From assembly GCA_905203765.1 (NCBI GenBank), contig CAJKXC010000003.1, positions 32,221 to 96,220 of the forward strand: DNA of 64,000 bases, written 5' to 3'. Under the pieces are notes generated by a model that saw only the letters and a program-made list of their open reading frames with translations, ran no database searches and was not told the DNA's origin. This DNA is from an uncultured Bacteroides sp. Lineage in GTDB: Bacteria; Bacteroidota; Bacteroidia; Bacteroidales; Bacteroidaceae. Shown here in pieces: positions 16,339-27,032 of this stretch. Every line of letters begins with the position of its first letter. The first letter of the stretch is position 1. The position numbers and the translations under genes are program-made.

Positions 16339-17907
16339 CTATAACCAACCCGGATTCTGTGTCAATCCACCTTTAGCACGATCTATCTCCGACTGATCGA
16401 TTGGGAAGTATCTGTATTTCTCAGTCCATCCCTTGTTACCCAGAATTTCAGTTCCTTTATCAAAGCGAAGGATGTCGAACCAACGCTGCATCTCGTCCAT
16501 GAACTCGTAGCCGCGTTCCTCGAAGATAATGTCCAGAATCTCCTGTTTGCTCTTGCCCGACAGGCTGATGCGGTGGTTCTGATCCTGAAAAGCACGGTCG
16601 CGTACCTGGTCAAACCATCCCTGACCTTCGCTGCTTACGTTACCGTTAATGCGGGCTTCCAGTTCGGTGCCCAGCAGCAGTACATCGGCGTAGCGGTAGA
16701 AACGGAAAGGTACGGAGTAGTTGCTTGCCGGATTGATGTCCGAAGCATTCTCCTTACGCGGCGTATATTTATAGTGTCCCAGCCACTCGAAGTTTTCCTG
16801 CTCTTCGCTCACGTAGAAGGTACTTCCTGCAGGCAATTTGCCTTGAGCCACCAGGTCGTTCACTTTCTGAGCCTCTATACGATAGTCCAGCACAGTGCCT
16901 TCACGACGTACATCGCCCTCTTTGAACATATTGAAGATGGTGCTCGGCATCGTATTCTGTCCATATCCGCTGCACAAACCGCCTTGCTCGGCACTACGCG
17001 GATCCTGGAGCGAACGGCCGCCGACCCCGTTCACGAAGCCATTACCTGTATCAGAACCGTTACCACCATAGGCCACATCGTAAATGTTCTCACTACCCCA
17101 TTCGCCGTCTTTTACCCACAAATGCAAGTAGTCGGGATCCAGTTTGTAGCGTCCGCTGGAGATAATCTCCTTCATGTCAGCCAATGCCTTCGGATAGTCC
17201 GCCTCGGCACGGTGGAAAAGGATTATCTTCGTGCGGAGCACCCGGGCAGCATCCTTGCAGATACGTCCCTGAGGCGTAGAAGAGCGATCGGGCAGTGCAC
17301 TGATATAATCGTCGGACAAATCTTCCATCATGAAATCAAAGATCTCGTCACGTGTACCTTTGGCAACAGTATACATTTCGCTGGCCGCCAGGTAGTGCTT
17401 GATAAGCGGGAACTGTTCATAGCCCATAAACAAATAGTTATAGAACAATGCACGGTAGAAACGGGCCTCAGCCTCGATAGGTTTCTTTACGCTTTCACTC
17501 AAGTTGGAACCTGCCAGTTTATCCACCAACAAGCAGGCATCTATCACACCGTTGTAGATACCGAAATCCCACTCGTTCCACCACGTACCGTACCCCCATT
17601 CACCGAAGCAACTGTTGGTATTGTATGAGAAAGTATCCCACTTGGTTTTCCAAACGCCTTCTCCTTTACCTCCGCCAGTCTCGGACTCATCAGAAAGCAA
17701 CGAAGAATAGGCCCAAATTTCCATCAAACGCACTTTGACGTCAGCGTTCACAGCATACAGGCCCTTCAACATCTCATCTTCCGTCTTATAAAATTCGGTT
17801 TCTGCCACTTGGGTAGTAGGTTCGGTCACCAGGAAGTCCGAACAAGAAGCAAATGCCACGGAGGCAAACGCTCCGGCAACTATGGTCTTAAATATATTAT
17901 TCATCAT
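16339..17907 (-). CDS. SusD family outer-membrane lipoprotein (SusD1)
   Basis: SusD proteins are surface lids that bind glycans over a SusC channel. This 522-aa protein has a lipoprotein signal (SVAFASC, Cys about residue 22) and the family pattern: an N-terminal FLVTEPTTQ..ETEFYKTEDEMLKGLYA, TPR-like helices with AEARFYRALFYNYLFMGYEQFPLI, and the C-terminal RYADVLLLGTELEARINGN followed by IFEERGYEFMDEMQRWFDILRF. It lies 18 bp after its SusC partner and ends the operon before a terminator. Glycan specificity cannot be read from sequence. Confidence 0.93.
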   Translation of the reverse strand: MMNNIFKTIVAGAFASVAFASCSDFLVTEPTTQVAETEFYKTEDEMLKGLYAVNADVKVRLMEIWAYSSLLSDESETGGGKGEGVWKTKWDTFSYNTNSCFGEWGYGTWWNEWDFGIYNGVIDACLLVDKLAGSNLSESVKKPIEAEARFYRALFYNYLFMGYEQFPLIKHYLAASEMYTVAKGTRDEIFDFMMEDLSDDYISALPDRSSTPQGRICKDAARVLRTKIILFHRAEADYPKALADMKEIISSGRYKLDPDYLHLWVKDGEWGSENIYDVAYGGNGSDTGNGFVNGVGGRSLQDPRSAEQGGLCSGYGQNTMPSTIFNMFKEGDVRREGTVLDYRIEAQKVNDLVAQGKLPAGSTFYVSEEQENFEWLGHYKYTPRKENASDINPASNYSVPFRFYRYADVLLLGTELEARINGNVSSEGQGWFDQVRDRAFQDQNHRISLSGKSKQEILDIIFEERGYEFMDEMQRWFDILRFDKGTEILGNKGWTEKYRYFPIDQSEIDRAKGGLTQNPGWL

Positions 17908-17925
17908 AAATCTGTTTTAAGGTTA

Positions 17926-20900
17926 TTAAAATACAATGTTTGCACCCAGGGTAAAAGTGCGTGCCTGCGGATAGGTACCACCATCAAAGCCATTACGTGT
18001 CCCTACTTCAGGATCGTAACCGGAGTAACCTGTTATCGTAAGGAGATTCTCACCTTGTACAAAAACACGCAGTTTTTGTATACCTGCCTTCTTGGTCAGC
18101 CGTGCGGGAAGCGTATATCCTACCTGCGCTACCTTCATGCGCAAGTATGAACCATCTTCCACGAAGAAGTCTGAAATCTGGTAGTTGTAGTTATCTCCTT
18201 CCACCACGCGCGGAACGCTGTTGGAAGTGCCTTCGCCATGCCAGCGGTTCAGCCAGAAGGATTCATAGTTGGCACCTGCCACATTCGGACGACGATACAT
18301 TTTATAAATATCGTTGCCAATGCTTCCTTGGAAGAAAGCACTGAAGTCGAAGCCGTTCCAGTCGGCAGCCAGGTTGAAGCCGTATGTCCAGTCCGGATTA
18401 GGCTTACCGATTATAGTACGGTCGGAAGCATCCAACGTACCCTCGCCCGTCAAGTCTTTGAATTTCAAGTCACCCGGTTTGGCACCATCCATGTGGGGAG
18501 AATTGTCTATTTCGGCCTGGTTCTGATAAACGCCATCCGTTACATAACCGTAGAAGAAACCGTAGGGGCGTCCGTTCTCTCTCCAGGTAATCTGACCACC
18601 CAGACCACCGCCCAAGTTGTCGAGACCTACGCGGTCCGGTCCCTGGTCAGTCACCGTATTCTTGATGTACGAAGCGTTGGCACCCAAACTGAAGTTAACC
18701 TTGTCCACCTTGAAACGGTAAGAAGCTTCCAGTTCCACACCTTCGTTCTTCACCGTACCGGCATTCAGCGTCATATTACGATAGCTGGTGTACATCGGGA
18801 TAGGAGAATCAAGCAACATATCTTTCGTTTTCTTCACGAAGTAGTCTGCCGAGAAAGTCAGTGCGCTGTTGAAAAAACGCAAGTCGAGACCTAAGTCCAC
18901 CTGTTCGGAAGTCTCCCACTTCAAATCGGCATTGGCATAGCCGTCGGGAAGCATACCAGTATAAACGCCACCGCCAAACACGGTCTGGAAGCTCTTGGTC
19001 ATCATGCTGGTGTACTTAAAGGCACCGATGTTCTCGTTACCGTTCTGTCCCCAACTGAAACGAATCTTGGCAAAGTCAATCCAGGAAGGTCTGTTCTGCA
19101 TGAAGTTTTCACGTGTCAGTACCCAGCCCGCAGATACAGAAGGAAAAACAGCAAACTGGTTTTTACGGCCGAAATTGGAAGAGCCGTCACGACGAACCAC
19201 TGCTTCAAACAGATACTTCTCATCGTAGTTGTAGTTGATACGACCGAATACGGAAGCAATACGGTGGTCAGAGCCCTTGCCTTCCACCTTGGAAGATGCC
19301 TCGTCGGCAGTAGCTATATCGATAAACGCTTTGTCCATGTCTACCACCAGCAAATCGTAATCCGTACCTTTCAGATTCTCGTAATGATAGGAAGACATGG
19401 AAGTACCGGCCAAAGCACCGATGCTGTGCTTGCCGAAAGTCTTGTTGTAAGAAAGTACATTCTCCCATTGCCAGTAAGAAGATTCACGCTTCTCGTCTTC
19501 AACCTGCGAAGTGGATGCATAAGAAGTAGAGTTCAAGTCGTATGCGGGAATCACGTTCTTAACAGAGTTGATGACCCACTCGGCAGCATAAGTAGTTTTG
19601 AACTTCAAACCCGGCAACACGTCCACGTCGAAGTTGAAGTTATAGCTGAAGTTGCGGGGTTTGGTCCGCTGGTTGTGCGTCACTTGCATTTCTGCCAGCG
19701 GATTGGAGATTTCGCGCATGTCGATCACGTTATAAACTTGTCCGTTGGGGGCGATGACACGGTTTGGATAGGCGAGTTCATACTCCGCCAGTTTGGCAGG
19801 ATCGGTCTGGTAAACACTCTCCGTAGGAGGCAGCATATTGATGGAAGTAATCAGACCGGCAGCTTCACTATTACCGATTGTATTACCTTCCTGAATACTT
19901 TGTGAGAAAGCAGTGATAGCGCCGAAAGAAATTTTATTCAACCAGTTGCGTTCCTTTGTATCCAGTAGTGTGGTATTGTAGTTCAGTCGCAGGTTATAAC
20001 GCTCATAATCGGAGTGTCCCTTGGCATAAATACCCTCTTGCTTTACATAACCGAAAGAGGCATAATAAGTAGAGCTCTCCGAACCACCGCTCAGACTCAC
20101 CTTATGGTTCATGATAGAGGCGTTCCCGTTGCGAAGTTCTTTCTCCCAGTTCGTATTTACATCGGGCGAACCATGCAGATAGAACTCCGTACCGGCATTG
20201 GCTGCCGCTTCTTTACTTAACATCAAATAATCGGCAGATTCCAACAGGTCGGCTGTTTTGGAGGGATTCTGAATGCCGTATGTAAACTCATAGTTCAGCG
20301 TGGCCTTCGTACCCTTCGTACCTTTCTTAGTCGTCACCAGCACAACACCATTAGCGCCACGGGCACCATAGATAGCCGCCGAAGCAGCATCTTTCAATAC
20401 CTCAATAGACTCGATATCCGAGGGATTAAGATGGTTGATACCGCTTTCCGAAGGCATACCGTCTATGATATACAACGGATCGGAACTGTTTACCGTACCC
20501 GTGCCACGGATACGTATCTTCGAGTCAGCCCCCGGCTGACCGGAATTGGAAGTAATCTGCACACCGGAAACCTTACCTTTCAAGGCATTCTGTACGTTGG
20601 TCGGATTACCCATATCCAGTTCTTCACTCGTAACGCGGCTTACAGCGGAAGACATCACACTCTTTTTCTGTACACCATAACCTACTACGACTACTTCGTC
20701 CAGCAGTTCGGCATCATCTTTCATGACGATACGCAGAGGTTTGTCCGTCGCTCCCACTTCTACAGTCTGATAACCGATAAAGGATATGACAATAGTAGCA
20801 TTGGGAGATACCTTCAGACTGAAATTTCCATCCACATCTGTAATAATACCGTTGCTTGTACCTTTCTCAAAAACAGAAGCTCCTATAACAGGCTCTTGGT

Positions 20901-21000
20901 TAGAGTCCGTTACTGTTCCGGAGACATTAATTTGTTGGGCAAAAAGCTGCAAGGAGCACCAGAATGTGCAGAGCAGCAAAAGAATTCTTTTTCTTTTCAT
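17926..21000 (-). CDS. SusC family TonB-linked outer-membrane transporter (SusC1)
   Basis: This 1024-aa beta-barrel imports oligosaccharides powered by TonB. After a signal peptide (about 1-21, LQLFAQ) comes a carboxypeptidase-D-like regulatory domain (about 25-100, VSGTVTDSNQEPVIGASVFEKG). The SusC signature DEVVVVGYGVQKKS and a plug domain (about 115-225, with VSGVQITSNSGQPGADSKIRIRG split across motifs) follow, then the barrel to the terminal Phe (LGANIVF). It is the first gene of the susC1-susD1 operon. A -7 element at 21041-21048 and an operator box at 21070-21091 precede it. Confidence 0.95.
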   Translation of the reverse strand: MKRKRILLLLCTFWCSLQLFAQQINVSGTVTDSNQEPVIGASVFEKGTSNGIITDVDGNFSLKVSPNATIVISFIGYQTVEVGATDKPLRIVMKDDAELLDEVVVVGYGVQKKSVMSSAVSRVTSEELDMGNPTNVQNALKGKVSGVQITSNSGQPGADSKIRIRGTGTVNSSDPLYIIDGMPSESGINHLNPSDIESIEVLKDAASAAIYGARGANGVVLVTTKKGTKGTKATLNYEFTYGIQNPSKTADLLESADYLMLSKEAAANAGTEFYLHGSPDVNTNWEKELRNGNASIMNHKVSLSGGSESSTYYASFGYVKQEGIYAKGHSDYERYNLRLNYNTTLLDTKERNWLNKISFGAITAFSQSIQEGNTIGNSEAAGLITSINMLPPTESVYQTDPAKLAEYELAYPNRVIAPNGQVYNVIDMREISNPLAEMQVTHNQRTKPRNFSYNFNFDVDVLPGLKFKTTYAAEWVINSVKNVIPAYDLNSTSYASTSQVEDEKRESSYWQWENVLSYNKTFGKHSIGALAGTSMSSYHYENLKGTDYDLLVVDMDKAFIDIATADEASSKVEGKGSDHRIASVFGRINYNYDEKYLFEAVVRRDGSSNFGRKNQFAVFPSVSAGWVLTRENFMQNRPSWIDFAKIRFSWGQNGNENIGAFKYTSMMTKSFQTVFGGGVYTGMLPDGYANADLKWETSEQVDLGLDLRFFNSALTFSADYFVKKTKDMLLDSPIPMYTSYRNMTLNAGTVKNEGVELEASYRFKVDKVNFSLGANASYIKNTVTDQGPDRVGLDNLGGGLGGQITWRENGRPYGFFYGYVTDGVYQNQAEIDNSPHMDGAKPGDLKFKDLTGEGTLDASDRTIIGKPNPDWTYGFNLAADWNGFDFSAFFQGSIGNDIYKMYRRPNVAGANYESFWLNRWHGEGTSNSVPRVVEGDNYNYQISDFFVEDGSYLRMKVAQVGYTLPARLTKKAGIQKLRVFVQGENLLTITGYSGYDPEVGTRNGFDGGTYPQARTFTLGANIVF

Positions 21001-21040
21001 TACATATAGTATTAGTTTATAAAAAAGGAATATTGATGCG

Positions 21041-21091
21041 CAAAAATAGATTCTAAGAGCAACACCGAAGTTGAATATTTCTCAAAAGAAG
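21041..21091 (-). promoter_or_regulatory. susC1 promoter with 22-bp candidate HTCS operator
   Basis: On the minus strand the box at 21091-21070 fits CYTYTTTTGA, three variable bases, then ATAWTSAAC. Exactly 21 bp downstream is TATTTTTG (21048-21041), a perfect TAnnTTTG -7 element. The same box with identical spacing precedes susC2 and the ROK operon. Confidence 0.75.
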
Positions 21092-21164
21092 TAGATTCCT
21101 TGACAATCGGATTAAAAAGGTTTTATTTTAAACCTGGGATGATGAATTTTAAACCTGAAGCAAA

Positions 21165-21195
21165 AGAGCGGATATGCAAGTAACATATCCGCTCT
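21165..21195 (-). terminator. Hairpin between susC1 promoter and upstream lipoprotein gene
   Basis: A perfect 12-bp stem AGAGCGGATATG / CATATCCGCTCT closes a 7-base loop. It lies 38 bp after the stop of the minus-strand lipoprotein gene and is followed on that strand by TTTTGC, so it likely ends or attenuates the susC2 operon before susC1. Confidence 0.75.
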
Positions 21196-21232
21196 TCTTT
21201 AAGACTTGAACTATCAGAGACACCTGGAATCT

Positions 21233-22150
21233 TTATTCTTTAGCAACAAAGCACCAGTGTGTAGAGACAGATGACCAGTTCGGGTCACAAAGCACAGCGC
21301 CTGCATCCGGCTCAATGAGAACCATCTCATTTTCGCTGAATACAGCGATATCATACGTACCTCCACTTGCCGCACCACTATAATAATTGAAACCGGAGGG
21401 AAGTGAAACACCCTTCAGAGTAAGCGTACCTACCCATCCCTGACCTGTAGGCGTACCGTCGCGGAAGGAAGGTTTCAGTGCAGCCTTATCGGCAGAAGCA
21501 CCCATTGAGAATGAGAACGACCCTTTCACTACTGTACCGTCAGCCTTATGCAAGGTTGCATTGGCACCACCGTTAAGGTCGAATGTGATGTATTCCTTAT
21601 CAGAGACAGCCACGCCGGCATCTGAGGTTCCACCGATAGCAGTACATCCCCAGTTAGGAACATCGGCGCTCCAACCATATCCTCCGGCACCATAGCAGCC
21701 CCAGCTTCCACGTCCGGGATTGGGGTCCCAAACCCAGGTCTTACCTTCCTCACCTTCGCCGGCAAGTATCGCCCACGACGGGTCAAGCGGATAGTCTATC
21801 ACATCAATCATCACCTTCTTTTCCACAATGACCTGTCCGCCACCGCAAGTAGCGTAGAACTTCAGTGTCTGTTCGCCGAGAAAGGGGATCAGTACCGTAT
21901 CGCACTGGGCTGTGGTTACACCTACCAGGTAGTCCCACATACCACCGACACCCATATTATTGTTCTTGATAACTACTTTGTTACTACCCGGAGTAATGCC
22001 ATGCACATCGAGGTTAGCTGCAATCTCTTCTGCCGGTACCATGCCGCCGAGAGAATCGTTATCGACAGAAGCGTCCAGACAAGAAGTCATCGACACCGTT
22101 GCCAGGAGGCAACCGCCTAAGAATGATAAATATTTATTCTTCATAATCAT
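21233..22150 (-). CDS. Surface lipoprotein in SusE position (putative glycan-binding)
   Basis: This 305-aa lipoprotein (TVSMTSC, Cys about residue 24, followed by acidic LDASVDND) follows susD2 by 21 bp. The middle part (about 65-120) looks like a PKD/Ig domain (VLIPFLGEQTLKFYATCGGGQVIVEKKVMIDV). The C-terminal part is rich in Gly and Trp (WVWDPNPGRGSWGCYGAGG, WSADVPNWGC), as in carbohydrate-binding surfaces. Its position and export signal support a surface glycan-binding protein role; no known SusE or SusF domain is recognised with certainty. ATG at 22144 is an alternative start. Confidence 0.75.
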   Translation of the reverse strand: MIMKNKYLSFLGGCLLATVSMTSCLDASVDNDSLGGMVPAEEIAANLDVHGITPGSNKVVIKNNNMGVGGMWDYLVGVTTAQCDTVLIPFLGEQTLKFYATCGGGQVIVEKKVMIDVIDYPLDPSWAILAGEGEEGKTWVWDPNPGRGSWGCYGAGGYGWSADVPNWGCTAIGGTSDAGVAVSDKEYITFDLNGGANATLHKADGTVVKGSFSFSMGASADKAALKPSFRDGTPTGQGWVGTLTLKGVSLPSGFNYYSGAASGGTYDIAVFSENEMVLIEPDAGAVLCDPNWSSVSTHWCFVAKE

Positions 22151-22171
22151 TATTACATTTGAGGTTAATCA

Positions 22172-23872
22172 TTAGAAGTTACCTTCATTGGATGCCCATC
22201 CTTCGTTCTGCACCAGAACACCTTGTGATTTCTGAATCTCCTGGTCGGGAATAGGCAGGAAGCCTTTAGTCTCGGCACGGAAGGGAACAGAGATGGTAGT
22301 CTCAGCCTTCTGGTTACGGACCTTCACGTTAGAGCGATGTTCGGTGATAAGAGATTCTTTATGCCAGCGAAGCAGGTCATAGTAGCGGATGCCCTCAAAG
22401 GCCAGTTCCCAACGGCGTTCATTCTGGATATTCTCCAGCGTAGCAGGAACAGATGCCAGGCCAACACGGGCACGTACGCGATCCATATATTCCTGGGCAT
22501 GAGAACTTCCTAACTCGGCACCCATCAACAGTACATCAGAGAAACGGATTACATAAAAATCCTGCAAGTTGTTGGACTGGTAATCAAGAGTATTAAGAGA
22601 AGGATAAAGATGCCAGTAAAGAGGTTCGATACCCGTGCCCACATAGGTTTCCGCTTCCGGGTCATCCGCCTTTGTATTGATAGCAGTGTACTTTTTGTTC
22701 CACAAGTGAGTATCATGTATCTGGTTCTGTGCACCGTCCACATAAGCCGCAATACCTTCATTGGCATCATCTACATTGAGAATAGAACCCGTACGACGGG
22801 GATCGTTCGTAGGCCAAGTTTCATACAGATTGGGAGTAACCGTGCCACAACCCCAACCGGAACCGTATGGATAACAGTCCATCCACTTATTACCACCCTC
22901 GTCCTGATAACGAAGGCTGAAGAAAAGAGCTTCATTGTTGCGTGCGCTCCAGTCGTTACCGGAGTGTTTGGCTACGAACAGAGCCTCGGGATTGCTACCG
23001 TCTTCACCAATCCAGGAAAGTTTATTAGTGACATTGTACTTATAGTCGGCAGCCGCCGAATAAGGCCATAGATTACGATACTCGGGAACCAGGCTATGAC
23101 CGGAATTGCTGACGCAATCCTCTACAAAAGAGATAACCTGAGCCTTGGTAAGAGTACCGCCACCCTCACCGGGAAGGGTGATAGATTCTACATTATAATA
23201 GCCGGTATAGAAAAGGAATACACGGGCAAGCATAGCCTGGGCAGCCCACTTGGTGGCATGGCCGTCTGTACCTACACCTGCTGTCCACTTGGTGGCAGGC
23301 AGCATATCGATAGCAGTTAAGAGATCAGAAGCAATCTGTCCATACATCTCTGCGGGTTCAGCTTGCGGATTGTTGACCGGATCAGTGGTAAGCACCAAGG
23401 GAACACGGCCGAATGCACGTGCCAGTTCAAAATAATAGTAAGCACGCATAAAGTAAGTCTCACCAATGATTCTGGTGTGTTCGGTCTCAGAATCCCATGT
23501 GATGTTCGGTTCACACTTCAACATGAAGTTAGCACGGTAAATGCCCTCCCAGCGAAGTGACCAATAGCGGCTGTACATATTTTCACTGGTCTTCTTGAAT
23601 GCTGCTATAGCCTGTACATCATGGTCATCCGTACCACCGGCGCCAAAACGGTCATCACTCATCAACTCGGCTATCAGGAAACTGGAACTTTGAGGAAAAC
23701 CCGCATCACCCATGACCGGACGGTACATGGCAGTGAGTATTTGATTGGCATCTGCCGTACTCGTCGGGAAGATGCTGCTGTCTTTTTTTGTCAGATTGTC
23801 CGTGTCAAGGAAACTTTCGGAACAACTTGCCATAAAGCAAACTGACGCAATACATAATAATATCTTTTTCAT
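22172..23872 (-). CDS. SusD family outer-membrane lipoprotein (SusD2)
   Basis: This is the second SusD-like glycan-binding lid, 566 aa, with a lipoprotein signal (VCFMASC, Cys about residue 17). Typical segments are ESFLDTDNLTKKDSSIFPTSTADANQILTAMY near the N-terminus, GETYFMRAYYYFELARAFGRVPLVL in the TPR-like core, and IRFSDVLLMGAELG with NERRWELAFEGIRYYDLLRW at the C-terminal end (motifs quoted in part). It follows susC2 by 13 bp and precedes the surface lipoprotein by 21 bp, giving a susC-susD-lipoprotein operon. Confidence 0.93.
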   Translation of the reverse strand: MKKILLCIASVCFMASCSESFLDTDNLTKKDSSIFPTSTADANQILTAMYRPVMGDAGFPQSSSFLIAELMSDDRFGAGGTDDHDVQAIAAFKKTSENMYSRYWSLRWEGIYRANFMLKCEPNITWDSETEHTRIIGETYFMRAYYYFELARAFGRVPLVLTTDPVNNPQAEPAEMYGQIASDLLTAIDMLPATKWTAGVGTDGHATKWAAQAMLARVFLFYTGYYNVESITLPGEGGGTLTKAQVISFVEDCVSNSGHSLVPEYRNLWPYSAAADYKYNVTNKLSWIGEDGSNPEALFVAKHSGNDWSARNNEALFFSLRYQDEGGNKWMDCYPYGSGWGCGTVTPNLYETWPTNDPRRTGSILNVDDANEGIAAYVDGAQNQIHDTHLWNKKYTAINTKADDPEAETYVGTGIEPLYWHLYPSLNTLDYQSNNLQDFYVIRFSDVLLMGAELGSSHAQEYMDRVRARVGLASVPATLENIQNERRWELAFEGIRYYDLLRWHKESLITEHRSNVKVRNQKAETTISVPFRAETKGFLPIPDQEIQKSQGVLVQNEGWASNEGNF

Positions 23873-23885
23873 ACGCTTTCAGATT

Positions 23886-26800
23886 TTAGAATTTAACATT
23901 AGCACCGATAAGGAATGTACGTGCTAAAGGATAGTTACCTATATCGACACCCTGTGACCAACTTGAATATGCACCATAACCTACTTCAGGATCCATCCCT
24001 TTATAACCGGTAAAAGTGTAAAGGTTAGAAATAGAAGCATAAATACGAAGTTGTGACAGAGGAATCTGAGAGAACAGCTTCTTGAAATCATAACCGACTG
24101 TCAGGTTGCTGATGCGGAAATAATCGGCATTATCCACATAGATGTCAGAAATGTACTTCCAATTCTGGTGTGGAGATGAGGTGATACGCGGGTAACGATT
24201 GGACGTGCCTTCGCCATGCCAACGATTGGCTGCAATATCCATCGTGAAGTTATCCTTCGGATTATCACCGAAGTCACGATAAGAGTGAGCTACTTGCTGG
24301 CCGAAAGCTCCCACACCGGTAATGGAGAGATCAAACCCTTTATAGCCGAAGCTGAGATTCAGACCGAGATTCACATCAGGATGCGGATCACCAATCATGG
24401 TACGGTCTTCACCAGAAATAACACCGTCACCATTAAGGTCGGCAAAGATTACGTCGCCCGGAACAGCATTCGGCATAATCTGATTGCCTTTGGCATCCTT
24501 ATAATTACGAACCTGCTCATCATTCTGAAATACACCGAGAGTCTTATATCCGTAGAAGAAGCCAATAGGACGTCCAACCTCTACACGGGTAATAAAATCA
24601 GATTGGGTAGACAGAGCGTCAGCACCACCGTTGATAACACCTTCGCCGTTAGCAAGACGAGTAACCTCGTTCTTATTATAAGCAATGTTCAGAGAAGCAC
24701 CATAAGTAAAATCTTTCTTAATTTGGTCATTCCAGGTAAATCCAATCTCAACACCTGTATTCTTGATATCACCACCGTTGATATATGGAGCACCCGTACC
24801 ATAGGAAGCCAAAATAGGGGCTTGTACCAACCAGTCTTTGGTCTTCTTCTGATACCAGTCGAATGCAAGACCTAAACGGTTGTTAAGGAAACGTGCATCA
24901 ATACCCAAGTCAAGCTGTTCGGAAGTTTCCCAAGTGATGTCCTCATTAGCAAGGATATCAGGATAAGAGCCAAGTGTTTTACCTGTCTTATCATTACCAA
25001 AGTAGTAATCAGCACCACCGATGTTTATAGTAGACAAGTATTGGAAATTGCTGATGGAACAGTTACCATTCTGTCCCCAACTTGCACGAAGTTTTAAATA
25101 GTCGAGCCAATTTCGGGTAGACTCCATGAAGTTTTCATTGGAAATGTTCCAACCGGCAGATACAGAGGGGAAGTATCCCCAACGATTTCCTCTCGCAAAA
25201 TTGGAAGAACCATCGGCACGGAGAATAACAGTAGCCATATACTTACCCGCGAAGTCGTAGTTGATACGTCCAAAGTAAGAAAGCAGACTACCGCGACCGG
25301 AAGGCTTACCCCACATGTTCCAAGTAGTGGCAGCATCTTGCTTTTCCGTGTTGTCAATATAGCCATGCAGCCAGTCTCCGAAAGTAGACTTCTGACGGTT
25401 GGCGCCTACGCTTTCACCCAGCCCCCACTTCTCGGCAGACATACCGGCAAGTACGTTAAAGCTATGATTTTCCTGAATCTTGAAGTCATAGCTAACCGTA
25501 TTTTCCCATGACCATGCATAGTCATTACCGGAGCTCTGGCTGGTATTGTCATTCGTACGCTGGAACGAGCCGCCCAGGTCGTAGGTTTCGTCATAGCTGC
25601 GGCTTGTCCATCCGGAATATCCGAAACCGAAAGCCGAACGCCATATCAAGTTCTTAACCGGCTGTACGGTAAAGTAGAAGTTACCACGGGCAGAGTAGTT
25701 CTTGTCGTTTTTATTCTTGCTATCATACCACATACGTGCCACCGGATTCGCACGTAGTGCGCTCCAGTAACCGATACATTTGGAGAAGTCCCCATTCTCA
25801 TCGTAGACAGTCATAAACGGGAAAGCTTCCATCGCCCAACGGATATTGTTGTTGTAAGGTCCATCTGTCTGAACGCCCAAACCATCGTTGGTAGTCATAT
25901 TCATCTGCAAGTTTTCACCGAACTTGAAAATATCGAACTTGTCACCCTTCACCAATGTCCATTCTGAGTTAATACGGGCAGAATAGCGCTCATATTTAGA
26001 CGTAAAATAGTTGCGTCCCATCAGACCTTCCTGGGAAGTATAGCTCAAACCGATAGAATAATTACCTTGCGTATTGCCGCCGCTTGCACCAAATGAGTAG
26101 TTTTGCTGGGGTGCATCCTTACCGATAATCTCGTCTACCCAGTTGGTACCTTTCCATTCACCACTTTCAATCTTGTCCCAGTTGGGTACCATGGAAGCAA
26201 AATCGAAAGGAGAAAGGCCATCATTAATCTGGGCTTCATTCATAATCGTAGCATACTCCTTGGCATTAAGTACCTGGGGCTTGCGGGCAATGTTCTGCCA
26301 TCCGATATAGGTATCGAATGTAATCACAGCTTTGCCTTCTTTACCTTTCTTAGTAGTAACCAGGATTACACCATTGGCGGCACGTGCACCATAGATGGCT
26401 GTAGAAGCAGCATCCTTCAACACGTCTATGCTCTCAATATCATTCGGATTCAAAGCATTCAGATTATCAATGCCCCCTACCAAACCGTCGATTACACAGA
26501 TTGGAGCAGCATCCCCCATCGTACCAAGACCACGGATAGAGACCTTATAGCCGGCACCCGGCTTACCGGAATTGGAAACGATAGATACACCCGGCGTCTG
26601 GCTGGAAAGCGCTCCGATAGGCGAAACTGTATTCATCTTGGCAATTTCGTCACCTTTTACCTGTACCGTAGCACCTGTCACCAATTTCTTCTTTTGTACA
26701 CCGTAACCCACTACGACAACCTCGTCGAGGAACTTGGCATTGTCTTTCAGATTAACAGTGAGTTTAGGATTACCGGCTGTTATCTTGACCTCGGCCTGAT

Positions 26801-27032
26801 CATAACCGACAAATGAAATAACCAGTACATCGCCTACCTTGGCATTCAAGCTAAAGTTACCGTCAATGTCTGTAATTGTACCGATTGTAGTATTGTCTTT
26901 CACATAGACACTGGCACCGGGAACGGTATCGCCAGTAGGGTCATAAACGACTCCTTTCACATTTACTTGCTGAGCAAAAACTGTCAATGAACATAAGACT
27001 GTACATAGCAGTAATAGAAGTTTCTTTTGCAT
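23886..27032 (-). CDS. SusC family TonB-linked outer-membrane transporter (SusC2)
   Basis: This is the second SusC transporter of the locus, 1048 aa. It has a signal peptide (about 1-20, TVFAQQ), a carboxypeptidase-D-like domain (VKGVVYDPTGDTVPGASVYVKD), the DEVVVVGYGVQKKK signature, a plug domain and a long barrel ending in GANVKF. It is clearly a paralogue of SusC1 but diverged throughout, so the two pumps may take different oligomers of the same polymer (inference). Its leader is about 130 nt long, downstream of a promoter/operator pair at 27170-27220. Confidence 0.95.
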   Translation of the reverse strand: MQKKLLLLLCTVLCSLTVFAQQVNVKGVVYDPTGDTVPGASVYVKDNTTIGTITDIDGNFSLNAKVGDVLVISFVGYDQAEVKITAGNPKLTVNLKDNAKFLDEVVVVGYGVQKKKLVTGATVQVKGDEIAKMNTVSPIGALSSQTPGVSIVSNSGKPGAGYKVSIRGLGTMGDAAPICVIDGLVGGIDNLNALNPNDIESIDVLKDAASTAIYGARAANGVILVTTKKGKEGKAVITFDTYIGWQNIARKPQVLNAKEYATIMNEAQINDGLSPFDFASMVPNWDKIESGEWKGTNWVDEIIGKDAPQQNYSFGASGGNTQGNYSIGLSYTSQEGLMGRNYFTSKYERYSARINSEWTLVKGDKFDIFKFGENLQMNMTTNDGLGVQTDGPYNNNIRWAMEAFPFMTVYDENGDFSKCIGYWSALRANPVARMWYDSKNKNDKNYSARGNFYFTVQPVKNLIWRSAFGFGYSGWTSRSYDETYDLGGSFQRTNDNTSQSSGNDYAWSWENTVSYDFKIQENHSFNVLAGMSAEKWGLGESVGANRQKSTFGDWLHGYIDNTEKQDAATTWNMWGKPSGRGSLLSYFGRINYDFAGKYMATVILRADGSSNFARGNRWGYFPSVSAGWNISNENFMESTRNWLDYLKLRASWGQNGNCSISNFQYLSTINIGGADYYFGNDKTGKTLGSYPDILANEDITWETSEQLDLGIDARFLNNRLGLAFDWYQKKTKDWLVQAPILASYGTGAPYINGGDIKNTGVEIGFTWNDQIKKDFTYGASLNIAYNKNEVTRLANGEGVINGGADALSTQSDFITRVEVGRPIGFFYGYKTLGVFQNDEQVRNYKDAKGNQIMPNAVPGDVIFADLNGDGVISGEDRTMIGDPHPDVNLGLNLSFGYKGFDLSITGVGAFGQQVAHSYRDFGDNPKDNFTMDIAANRWHGEGTSNRYPRITSSPHQNWKYISDIYVDNADYFRISNLTVGYDFKKLFSQIPLSQLRIYASISNLYTFTGYKGMDPEVGYGAYSSWSQGVDIGNYPLARTFLIGANVKF